Origin: Undaria pinnatifida
Taxonomy: Eukaryota > Sar > Phaeophyceae > Laminariales > Alariaceae
Assembly (NCBI GenBank): GCA_012845835.1
Contig: JABAKD010000020.1
Location: 15,908,306 to 15,972,305, forward strand
DNA: 64,000 nt
Direction: 5' to 3'
Below are positions 46,650 through 58,600 of the stretch, piece after piece. Below the pieces are notes generated by a model that worked only from the letters and a program-made list of their open reading frames with translations, searched no databases and was not told the origin of the DNA. Positions within the stretch are counted from its first letter, which is position 1. The number at the start of each line of letters is the position of its first letter. Position numbers and translations under genes: made by a program.

Positions 46650-49600
46650 CTGTTGTGAGGGAATGAGGAAAATGCACAGTGATGGGGGGGATACGTACAG
46701 TTTATAAACCAATTGGTGGTGTGTGACGCAAGAGGTGACCCCAGCGACTTGCGGAAGCAACGGAAGCCAATCCGGCGGCTTGGTCAATGAGTACCCACAT
46801 GAAAGGGCGCGGCGCGAACAGGCGAGATGGTGACACTGAGCGCCTTAAAGTTGTACAACAAGGGAACGAAATCGAGGACCTACCAATAGGCAGTGCAGCA
46901 AAACCAGAAGAAGTAACAACACAACCGAGGCGTCAAAACAAAATGCCACAGGCCTCACGCACACATTGCAACCTTTCGAAAGTTTCATAAAAAAGCTGCC
47001 GTCGAAACACCCGAAGCCACGTCCCTCTCCCCACCCCGACAACATCCTCATTCCCGTCGAAAAAAAGATTTCCCTACCATACCACTCCCAAGAGCATCAG
47101 CAGCTGTAGCTCTCACGTACCTCGAGAAGCACGGCGATCACCACGTTGAGCAAGAGAACTATCCCAAGCACCTGGTACAGCACCACAATAACCGGACCGA
47201 CGATGGGCTGGGCATCCAGGATTTGGGGGTAAAAATTCTCGTATTCCCCCAAAGAGACGCGGACCACGCTTCGCCACGCCTCTTCCAGCGTAGAAAACTG
47301 TATTGCGCTGGAGCCCACAAGGAGCCAGGTCAGGTTAGTGAACACCATCACCACCTTGCACAACGAGGTGGAGCGGAAGCAGCGCTGACAGGGTTAAGCA
47401 GGGGTGCGTTGCACTTTCGGCGCACCAAAAAGCTTGAGATATCGCCAGGATGAAGACAAAGATCGACCAAGGATTTTCCACCAATCAATAACTCCGGCCT
47501 AAAATATTGACTAATCAGAAAACTGCGGGCACGAAACCCCTTTGTGGTTAGTAGGATTTCTTGTTATGCTGGTTATTGATACCACGTCTTTTAGGGTGTA
47601 CCACGGTATCAAACAAAACGAAAAACGTAGAAAGGAGGGACGTCTCTGGTGGTATCGAGATGAACGTTTTATTTCACGCGGGGGGTGAGGTGGGGTGGAA
47701 GGATGGTCCATAAAACACGCATGTGTTCCTCGTATCTACCCGGTGCAGCAGCCCAATTCAAGAACCAACGAAATACGTCTTCGTAACACCGTCAAAATCG
47801 TGTGATGCGCCCGTTGCGGGATTCGACTCGAGCGCAGAATGAGAGGCGCGGGTCGTATCTATACTCCAAGTCCACCTTACCCGCTTGGATTCCTGCAAGC
47901 CACCTCGATCGTTTGGTCGTACTCCGATGTATTTCTGCCGAACATGTCGAAAATGACCCGTTCGTCGCTTCTCAAAATCTGGCTGCCTGTCTTAAACTCC
48001 CCCGGCCATGCCATGAAACGCGTGATACGACCCAGGTACGGTGCCTCTTTTAGGCCAAATTAATTTCTGAATGACGGCGTTCCTTATTAGCCCAAAATCG
48101 TCGGGAATAAGGTATTGCTTTGCAACACGTTGCATTCGTTGTTGTCCTAGGCCTTTGGATTGGGCATGCGGCACAACGTTTAGTTTCTTCAAGTCTGTCT
48201 TTGCCGTGGAGGGATATATAGAGCTCCATGAGCTAGGCGCCTCAGAAAACACAGTGGTTGGTGCACCTGTACAGTAGCTTGCGTCATCACCTATAGGATG
48301 TGTGCCTCCCCCTACGCCTACCCGGCATGCTTTACACCCCCCATCCCCCACTGTCCATAGCTTTTCCGCAAGGAAAAGTAAAACCCACAACTGCAGTACG
48401 CTCAGGAAGCCGACGTTAAGCGTCGTGTAAAGCACTGGGGCGCGTCGCGGACTTGTCAGGCGATATGCTCACAAGGAAGAACACGAAGAGGAAGTGATCC
48501 AAATGGGTGCTTGCTCGCCTCAATGTGTCGGCGACGATGCTCATGCGCTTGTGGAATGTCAGGATCTGCGCATGTGCACAAAATCGCACGTATGCAGCAG
48601 TTAGTGCCAAACGTAGTTCATTGAGGTTCTACACCATAAAATGTCACGTGGATCAAGCAGCGCGCAGCAAGCAGATGAACCAATAAATCCAAGTTGGATC
48701 GAAGATAGATAGCATACAGGAAAACAGGCGCACGCAGACATGGACGCACACACACGCACGGATGCACACACGCACGCACGCACGAACGGATGTACACACA
48801 TGCACGCACATATTCAAAACCGACCGCCGACGGAAACAATTGCATAAACAAGAATCGAAACTCGTTATCACTTACCAATAAGGGTCACTGGGGTTGAACC
48901 GTATCACCATTTTACTGGTACTCGTTGCATCATGCGACTCGCCTGCTTTTCAATGTCTGCTGTCGAAAAAAGCAAAAAAACAATCGAGAATACGGAAAAT
49001 TACGAAGCTGCGTACACGGGACGCGGACACGGCCGCACCGCGTTTTCCCACCTGGAATATCCAGCGGTAAAATCCCGCCATGGTGGTGAGCACAAAGATG
49101 CAGTCGTGCGTGGACGCAAACAGCGCTACCCTGTGCAAGGCCACCACTTCTTCAGCCACCTTGTTCGCGCAACCACGGCCACCATGGGGTGAGAGCCGTA
49201 CATCAGGCAAGGGGACGGAGAGGCGGGAGCGGGGGCGGAGAGACGGGAGTATTGAGGCAGACACGGTTTGTGTTGGTAGTCGTGCCGCCGATCGGGTAGT
49301 AGACGTAGAAGTAGGCTATCTTGAGCTGCGCTTTGTATTCGCACCGTGTTTTGGAGGTGTCAGCTGCACGTCTCAAGTCTCCGCAACAGGAGGTAATTGC
49401 TGAGGACAAAACGGTTACAGTAGTACGCTCTGGATCAGTTTTCGCTGATGACGGGTTACGCTTGCAGGAAACGTTGTTCGTGCTACTGTGGGTATCAATT
49501 CACACACACTGCTACAACGAGACATGTTTGTGCCCAACCAACGGTTGCATCCCGGCATACGTGTACAGTATTAGTCTATAGTATTTCTCCAAAGCCAGCC

Positions 49601-52600
49601 AAGATATTCCTGTGGATTTGCTTGCTGTGATTCGCATCATCTATAGCTCTACCGTACAGGTTCTTCTGTACCTAGGCCATCGGATTTGCCGACGGGTTAT
49701 GCGAAGAAGACACTTTCAAGGTGGGATGTGGAACTCCTCTTGTGAGGAATCTCGAACAACCTAGTACTAGTACTACTGCCCCTACCGTAACACATCAAGG
49801 CATACGCTTACGCGGAGGCGACGGGGGCGGGAGGGCGAGACAGGAGTACTCGTTGCCACCCGTGGCCGTAATATAAAGTTCATGGACCCTCGCATCTCCA
49901 CACTGCCGGGTGTTCGCCGAATCGGTGGAACGGCGCAGGGGGGGTGAACAAACCAGTGGGCGGGCCACGGATCCAGCGGGACACAACAAACTCCGGTCTG
50001 TGCAAGCCAATCACGCTACGCTGACATCGAGACACACGCCAAAGGTTTACCTCCGCCGTGGCTTCATTTACCCATGGATGGAGCGTTTTTCTATTTTTGT
50101 CCGAGGGGCAAGCCTATGGCGAACACAGAATCACGTATATTTTGTTTTAGTGTGTTGATATCTTCATTCGTGCGTGCCAGCGTGAGCAGCACTGTGTGTA
50201 TGTATGCGTGCTACTTACGGAAACGATGGACGGATAATCCTCCTTAGCACCTTGGAAATCCGTTTCGAACGAGACCGTGCTGGCGAGTACCAACGACCAT
50301 ACCTGTTCACGATGAGGGGCCAAAAAGCGCACACACGGATATGAAAGTCAGCGCTCAAACGTTTTAGACGGGCGCCTTATTTTCCGTATTTTCTTGTTTA
50401 CACCATGTGGACTAAACACTGTTATGTACCAATCTTGCCTCATATTTTTTCCGGTGGAATATCCCAACTAAAGAACACGTTCTCGCGCGCAGTGACTGCA
50501 CATCGACTACATACTCTATACTTATTGGACGCAGAGAGGCTTCAAACTCCATATCCCGACATCATCACGACACCATCACACGGCTAGGGGTCAGGCGCAC
50601 GGTTGCCCCCAACATGTACTTGAAAAACTACAAACAACCATACGGCGGCATAATACAGCTGGAACGCAGCAAGGGACCTGTGCATCGGGGGGGGTATTTT
50701 GATATTCGAGCAAGGGAACCAAAAAGCATTTTGCGATGGCACTAACAGTTTGGGCTACGGGACAGCTGCATCAGAGAGCTTGATCCATGGCCCGGACTAG
50801 ATCGAACTCTTGCTTCTTCACTCCGGAAAGATCGACATCCTCCGGCCTCTTTGGCACACATCACGGTAGCCGAACAAAGAGAGACTGAGGCCAAAACTCT
50901 TTCTTTCGCCAAACACCGCATGATGCCACTCAAACACCGCATGATGCCACTCACCAACCATAGGGTGATGTTGCAAAAAATCAGCACAAAGAACGTGAAC
51001 CCACACAAGCAATGCCAGCGGTTTCCTAGTGCGGAGGCGTGTCAGCAAAAAGGAAGGGGGGTTGGGAGTGTTCGGCGAAGAGGGTTTGCCAGGATCGACG
51101 ACCGCCTCTTTCGGGAGCGACAAACAGAGTAGAGGTATTCATCTAGGCGTTCTAGAGAGGTGGTAGCATTGCCAAGGTGCGGGGCATTCAGCAAGACGTT
51201 AGAGCGGGGGTTGGGGGGGGGTCGCGAAGGTAGTACACGGACTTCAACAAGGAAGAAAATGGACAACTAATGGAACAGTTGTTGGACCTCAAGTCCGGGC
51301 GTTTTGGGAGTAGTATTGACGCCATCACCATCACATAAAACATTGCGATGCGTGTTTGTTTTTCACACTAGAACTAACAATTCCACCCACCGATGTGCGT
51401 TGAATTGAAACCAATACCAGGATGCGTGCGATAGTAGAGGTGCAAACCACGTTTTTCCTAATACTACCCCTCACTTTGGGAGCTCAAGACATGTCCTTCT
51501 TAACCCAAAAACTGATGTGGAGAAAAATGAAGCAGCTGGCCGGATGAAAAATCCCATATAGCCTAGGCATAGAGCGAGAATCATGCCAAAAAAATGCCCC
51601 CATTATTTGTTTTCTTCCGACGATCTTGGGTTAAGGAGCCCCGTCATTCAGAAAGAAATAATTTCGCCAATAAAAGGTATACCTCTTCTATCGTAGCACG
51701 CGGCTATGGTGTAGTCATCACCACCGGGCGTAAGCAACATTCGGGTTACTAGAACGCCAATCAGCACACACCAGGGCAACGCGGTCAAGCCTATATCTAC
51801 CAACCACCCCTAACCCAGCAGCAGAGGTCGTCACGTGTTGGTCATGTAGAATCATCCACGAGACCATTCAGTCACAGTGATTGACTGGCCTGGTGGATGG
51901 TGCTATTAAACCAACTACGTGGATGTCCTGCACTTCGAATTTGGTCAGCTTCATTGTTATCGCTTTCGAGCATGCGCGCCCAACACTAGACACGTATGTT
52001 TTTGTCTTGAATAAGCGTCAAACCAGTGTATGTTACCACCACCACTCTCTTCCATGTATATGCATGAATTTAAATTGTTTGCCCTGGTGGTAACTTCGTG
52101 TATATACTTATTCATGGGGTTGGTGTTACAAGGCTTAGTTTAGGTAAGGTTAACGTTTGGCAAGTAAGTGGTCCAACGGACTAATACCCCACCAATTCCT
52201 TAACAAATGGTGTCGTAGCAATGGGTTTCCAATCCATTCCCTGAACCACTCGGGCACGTCGACCACTAACTCCTTAACGTTGGTGATCGATTGATTTTGC
52301 GTGGACGCAATAACACTATTCAAGGCATTTGTTTTTTTCCACCGACGAAGCAAATGGTGTATTTTTAAGGCGATATATAGAGTAATGTGATGAGTTAGCT
52401 TAGTCTCTTTTTTTTAGGGGCGGGGTTGGTAATTAATTAATTTTCAAAAGGGGTGAATGGATATGGTAGTGTATCCCTACATATAAATCTTCGTCTGTGG
52501 CTAGGGGAGGTCCGCAGAGATTAACGCGAACTGGTGGTCAAGTGGATAGTGGTTCATAACCAACATGATTCCATGCCGGAAGCCTTACACTCACGCTTGG

Positions 52601-55600
52601 CCTTGGAGCGCCTCAGCCGCCACCACTTGGACGTATCGTGCCACACCATACACAACAGAATGCCCGCAAAAAGCAGAAACGAGGTCCGTTGTGATCTGCA
52701 TGCATGCATGTGTGCGTGGGTAGGTGGGTAGGTGGGTAGGTGGGTGGGTGAGTGCGTCCGTGCGCGTGTGCGTGAGTGCGTGCATATGTGCGTGAGTAAG
52801 AATTTCAAACCAGACATATCACTGGTCAGGTCGTCGCTTAAAGCACTCTCCGGTTTTTCAGTTGTAATGTTCAGGTGACACGACTCGCACGCTTCGCAAA
52901 ATTGATCTGAGGCGCCCTCCCCCCGCCACGGACTTCTCTGATCAATCAAGAGCCTTCGAGCCTTTTTCAACCCAAAAACAAGGATCATGCTGAGGCTTGA
53001 ACCACCCACACAGGTCATGGTCAGAAGCGGACGGTTAATTCCCACAAAAGAGTATCTCTTCGGTACCTCTCCCCCAACTTTTCTTTAACGAAGCCGCTGA
53101 TTTTGAAGCCAGCTCCCGGTCGTATCTCCCGAAATACCTCGTGCCCCTTGCTTCCCCGACGCCATCGCTCGACAGTCCTTTGTAAAGAAGAAAATGTAGG
53201 AGGATGCTCTTTTCATGGCATCCTTCCTCGAGTCGAGCAGCCATGCAACATTTGTTGAACAAAATCGCTATTTGTCGGAGAGAGCTAATGCAGGATCAGT
53301 CAAAGCTAGAGACACGTGACCTTTTTATCACCAACGTGTAGCATTCACAGCACACGCCGGACTTTCTGAGGCCACGGCCAAGCATTGCTGCCCCAAGACC
53401 AGGTGCAACATGCTTGGGGTAGGCAACCTACACCAGAGTCAGGCTGAGAGTCTGGCAGGCAGACGCTGTTGGCATGTAACAACTACAGTGCATGCCCTGG
53501 TCGATTATTACCTTTCGCTAGAGACTACGGCTTTGCTCGTCATACCTTTCGCTAGACCCTGCGGTCTCGCTCTTGGCGGTATACGTTGATATCGTCTCTT
53601 TCACGGTGACATCGCCTCCTGAGCCAGGGCGCCATCATGTGGTGGACAACATGGAGTCACAAGTTGGGAAACATGGCGTGACAAGGTAGACACCACGGCG
53701 TGACAAGGTGGGCAGGATGGCAGAACAAGGTGGGCAAGATGGCGGAACAAGGCCGGAAAGATGGCGTTACGAGGTGGGACAGATGGTGTGACAAGCAGTC
53801 AGCGGGAGGGGTGTCGGTGCGGAGAAGGAGGGAAGGGGGCGTGCAACAGACATCATGTTGGCTTCATGTGGTAGAGAAGATGAAGGGGAGGCGTGCTACG
53901 ATGGAGGAAGCACCTTTTAACCGAGTATTATATTTGACAATGACGGGACTCCTTAAACCCCAAAATGGTCAGAATGCCATTCTGGTTGGGCAGAATGGTT
54001 GTTTTGTATATTTCTGGGTCACGGCTTTGATCGTCGGGTTGCGCTTTCAGTGCGCTCAAAATCGGTTCTAGGGTACGGTTTAGAGCTCCTCAAGTTAGCA
54101 AGCAGCCACCCTCGGAAGGGAAATCGTGCCCCTCCGCCAGAAAGCGTGTGTCTGTGTTAGTTACATAGCTCTATCCACTAGACCACCAAGTCACGTGACT
54201 TGTGACTTGGTGGTCTAGTGGATATTCGCTGTGTAGGTAACAAAAGTTAGGTGTTCGGGTTCGCTGAACGCCATCGACTTTTAACTACTTCCGAGGCATC
54301 TCACCCCTCGCCACGAGACTAGTTTTTCTAGGATTACGCTATCATGATTGCTCATAATGTCTCCGGCGCGTACGCTCGAAAAAGACGAACATTAAGTCGT
54401 TGGGATTCGAGCCCACGACATAATCTCTGTTAGTTATACAGCGCTATCTACTAGACCACTGAGTCACATGTCTCCGGCGCGTTCGCTCGAAAAATACAAA
54501 TATGAAGTCGGTGGGATTCGAACCCACGACTTAATCTCTGTTGTGACTCAGTGGCCTAGTGGATAGCGCTATATAACTAACGTGGCTCCCTCGCCGGGAT
54601 TAAATCCGGGTCTCATGAGGGAGAATCATATTTCCCAACTCTTGGACTACGAGGGAGCCATGTTAGAAGTATAGCGCTATCCACTAGATAGCGACTTAGT
54701 GGTCTAGTTGTCTAGCGGATAGCGCTAGACTATATAAGTAACAAAAGTTTGGTTTTCGGGTTCGTTGAATGCCACCGACTTTTGACCAATTGCAAGGCAT
54801 CTCACCCTTCACCACGAGACTAGTGTCTTCTTCTGGGAACACACTATCATAAAGACAGCAGATGTAGTCGGTCCATAATACCGTTTGGCTCCAGTACGTG
54901 GCCAGTGACGTTGGGACGACTCGGGGGTAGCACCATTCGGAAACGGTGGTGATGTACCCCCGATGGGACACATCCCAGTTCAGCCTCCGCCGGGTACCCT
55001 ACCGCCGAGACCCCCACCGCCGGCAGGACATGACCCACTTCGTAGAGGTGCACGTAGGGCCTATGTTTTGTGCTACAGGTGTCGAAAGCCTGGCCATTTT
55101 GCTGCACAATGCACCAACCAAGGTTACCATACACTCATCGCGCTCAATTTCACCACTGATAGTGTCTATGGAGGAGGCCATTTAAGTTGGCATGCTGCCT
55201 CGTTTCAACCCCCTTACCCCCATTTTACAATGCGAGTAGGCAGGCCGAAGCATACTATTAATACGAGCCCTGTGAGGCAACTAGTTACGCTCCGACGGGG
55301 TGTGCACCACAGCATGTCCCCGCTCCAACGAACGTCCAACCCCCAGTCGTTTTATTCCTCGCGTCATTCCCCTTCTGTAAAGGAATCGTCGTACAGCAGT
55401 AGCAGCAGTAGCACTGCACCAGCTGGTGACCCTCACATTCTCACCGCCTGGATTATTCCCATAGACAGAAATGTCTGTGATTATTTTAGGGGATGTGGTA
55501 GTGGTGAGTGCGTCGCTGACTCTGGCGCCTCATACCATGTCACCGGGGACTCCACTGGGATGTATCCCGTCGGTGGTACATCACCAGCGTATCCAATGGT

Positions 55601-58600
55601 GCTACCCCTGAGTAGTCCCAACGCCACTGACCACGTAGTTGGTCCATCATGCCGTTTGGATCCAGTACGTGTGGTCGGTGACGTTGGGACGACTCGGGGG
55701 AAGCACCATTCGGAAACGCTGGTGATGTACGCCCGATGGATGGGACTGCTGCCAGCCCTAGTACGCTAATTCACGTGACTAGGTGGGCGTGTGGATAGCG
55801 CTATAAAACTAACGAAACATGGGTGTTCGGGTTCATTGAATACCACCGACTTTTATCCAATCCCGAGGCATCTCACCCCTCGCCACGAGACCAGTTTTTA
55901 GGAAGACACCATCACAACTATTCATAACGTCGCCGGCGCGTACGCTCGAAAAAGACTAATACGAAGTCGGTGGCATTCGAACCCACGACCCAATATCGTT
56001 GGTTATGCAGCGCTATCCACTAGACCACTGAGTCACGTCACTCAGTGGTCTAGAGGATAGCGCTATTGAACTATTACGGAGATCCATTGTTGACGGGGAT
56101 CATTTAAAGCCTATGTGGTCATAACTCTGTCAATTCTTCGTTGATAACAATAAACGATGGCTTGGATTGTTCGCATAGGCCTTACGGTCACGGCGCAACG
56201 CTAAAAATAGAAAATATTATGTTCTGGCCGAGATATTGCGAAAATGATGAGAAAATTCCGGTGAATTTTTTGCAACATGATAGTCTAAGGCATTTACCCC
56301 TGTTAACAATGGATCTCCGTAATAACAGTGTATGACAAGGAAAGGGTGGGAGGGATATCGGTGAGGAGGAGGAAGGGGGCGGCGGCGCCTATCGCGAAAC
56401 CGAAAATAATAAACAGCTTAATACTGAAAAGAAACAGCGCAGTCACTTGGCCGATCCTCAACAACTACTCCCCCCCCACCGTAATCGTTAGGTCTACTGC
56501 AGTAGTAGTTAACTGAACCGCCCACCGTCCTGAAATTGGAAGTCCATGGAAATGGAGCCGTAGGCCGACTTCTGGTTCCCGTTGTACGTGATGAGCTGCA
56601 CCGACACCGAATGGACGTCGTCGGGCGGGATCACTTCCAGGTCTTCCATCACCAAGAGAGCGCACAAGCCTATGTTCAGCTGTTGTTGCGGTAGCGAGGT
56701 GGGGATGGGGATGGGGCACATGGATGCCACCAACATCGAAAGCGCAAGCATAGTAAGGGACTAAGAGAGCGCCCAAGTCTGCGTACAGTTATATGTTGCT
56801 GTGGCGAGAGTGGGGGTGGACGTGGGAATCGGGGGTGGGGCACATAAGCACCATTTACAAATAAAAAACAAGAACAGGGGAAGGAGAAGAATAAAACCGG
56901 TGTCAGGAGTGCTCGGTACATTCGATAGGCACCAAAGCCAATCCACCTACCGGGCATCGCTACCTTGCGGTGAGCAGCACGCCCTGCCTAAAGAATAGTG
57001 AATGTAACAAAAAATCAAATCTGTGGGAAGCTTTCTTGTCGCAGCCTGGAACCATCTGGGACCGCACATACATGCGCTTACACTGCAAGAAGGCAGCACG
57101 AAGATTGTTTGAACGTGTACTAAACTGGATGTCGACGACGCGCAGGTTGGGAGGTCGCGTTCCCAAGTCGCTCGCAGCTGGTTTACCGTTCCGCCAGTGA
57201 GATTAACCAAAACGTAAAGCGTCAGGGTGATCAACCCCGTGTGTTATTATGCCTATTGGCGAGATAAAAACACAAACTCGCATCCGTTTCCTCAACTATA
57301 TACGGGGGATACATCCACTCTGATCAAAGCTGAACCAACTTCCTCTTCCCTTTCCATTCATAATTGGTACCACCCTAGGGTTGTGTACTTCACACAGACA
57401 ACAAATTACATTTGAGACGAACAAACCCACGCGAAGCCACTTTTTTCGTAACAGGAGTTGACTCTTGCAGCGAAGCCAATTTCTCTTAGAAGGACAGGGG
57501 GGTGCGTCCATCCTGATCGAATCTGACCCAATTTCTCTCCTCCATCCGTCTACCCTTGGTATCACCCCAGAAAAATTACACGTGAGGCGTACAAACGGCT
57601 ACCTTGCTCGCGAAGCCAACTCACTCCCACGTTGAAGCCCCCTGTATCGACCATGACAAGGTAGCCCCCCGCAACTGGGCGGCGCCCGCGGTTCCATGTT
57701 CCAGGCGCCACAACCAAAGGTAAGACCAACAGCAACAGCAGCAGTAACAAAAACGGCGACGGCAACAGTAACAGAAACAAACAGCGACAAAAACAGCAGA
57801 AACAGCATTAGCAACAGCAGCAGCATCAACAACAGAGATGCACCCGCACAAACAAGCAGCAGCAAGCGTAAGAATAACAGCAACCACAGCAAAAACAGCA
57901 ACCACAGCATCGTCAGCAGCATCAGCAACATCAATAGCATCAGCAGGAGCGGCCGCCAGTCATCGCGTGGCTGCGAGGCGTTGCCAAAGAGCGGAGGCGA
58001 AGCCATCACACCGCGAGCAACGACTTCCGACATCACCGTGCACACTAGAATGATTCGTCAACAAGTCCAGCGCATCGTCATTTCAACGTGTTGTCTGTTT
58101 CGACAGCTGAAGTACAAAACGCCTCCTGAATATCTAACGAGCTGGTTTGAGCTTTATTCCATTTCCGCTCAAACGCCAAATGAAATTGCTACAAATGTGT
58201 GGATTTGGGTCTCGTTTTCTAGCCGGATGGCTGAGGCGCTATGACATGGTGAACCAAAGGAAAATAAAGTACAATAAATAGACTGCGCTTAGACCCAGGC
58301 CGTCTGTTCTGGTGGTCTGGTGGCCTCTAGAGATCTCTACGCTGTTGCCTGGGATCTTAATATTCCAAAAAGTCCTGCTCAATAGGAATCTGGGGAGTAA
58401 AGAATGTCTAGCATCTGGGTGTATTGGCTGTCCGGAACCTTCATCATCCAGAATTGAGTTTCGAGGATCTGGATGCGTGCCTGATGTTCGGAATAGAATC
58501 GCACCTCCCTGTGTTCGTTGACCAAGGATATTGATAAATAGTATAGTCAACAGCGAAAGTAAACTTGGAGGTAAGAAGTTGTCAGCTGCCGCCGACAAAG

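Larger units (their letters stand above)
54090..56070. mobile_element. Cluster of double-headed tRNA-derived elements (family F)
   Basis: At least nine tRNA-like heads can be seen (near 54170, 54205, 54470, 54545, 54670, 54700, 55775, 56030 and 56040). Heads read GTGACTCAGTGGTCTAGTGG then ATAGCGCTATATAACTAAC, an A-box-like start, and many have a B-box-like GTGGGATTCGAACCCACG or its reverse complement. In the best unit (54203-54474) a head stands at each end, pointing inward. Between units, heads meet back to back and form near-perfect palindromes, for example around 56013-56066. The body carries CATCTCACCCCTCGCCACGA and CCGGCGCGTACGCTCGAAAA. Confidence 0.75.

Noticed and set aside
48601-48878. 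Cys/Val-rich minus-strand open frames near the S4-S5 linker exon
   Set aside because: They follow a CACGCACG microsatellite and lie in the intron upstream of the exon at 48473-48565.
52554-53045. A 163-codon minus-strand open frame as a possible S2 exon
   Set aside because: It has no membrane-span-length hydrophobic run, passes through a GTGCGTG microsatellite, and shows no polycystin motif.
57599-58244. Long Asn/Ser-rich (plus) and Leu/Val-rich (minus) open frames
   Set aside because: Generated by the CAACAGCA simple repeat in a channel intron; neither joins to a channel exon.
58340-58560. A minus-strand stretch (NEHREVRFYSEHQARIQI type) that looks protein-like
   Set aside because: It is bounded by stops, has no convincing splice sites in the phase the channel would need, and matches no family I can name.
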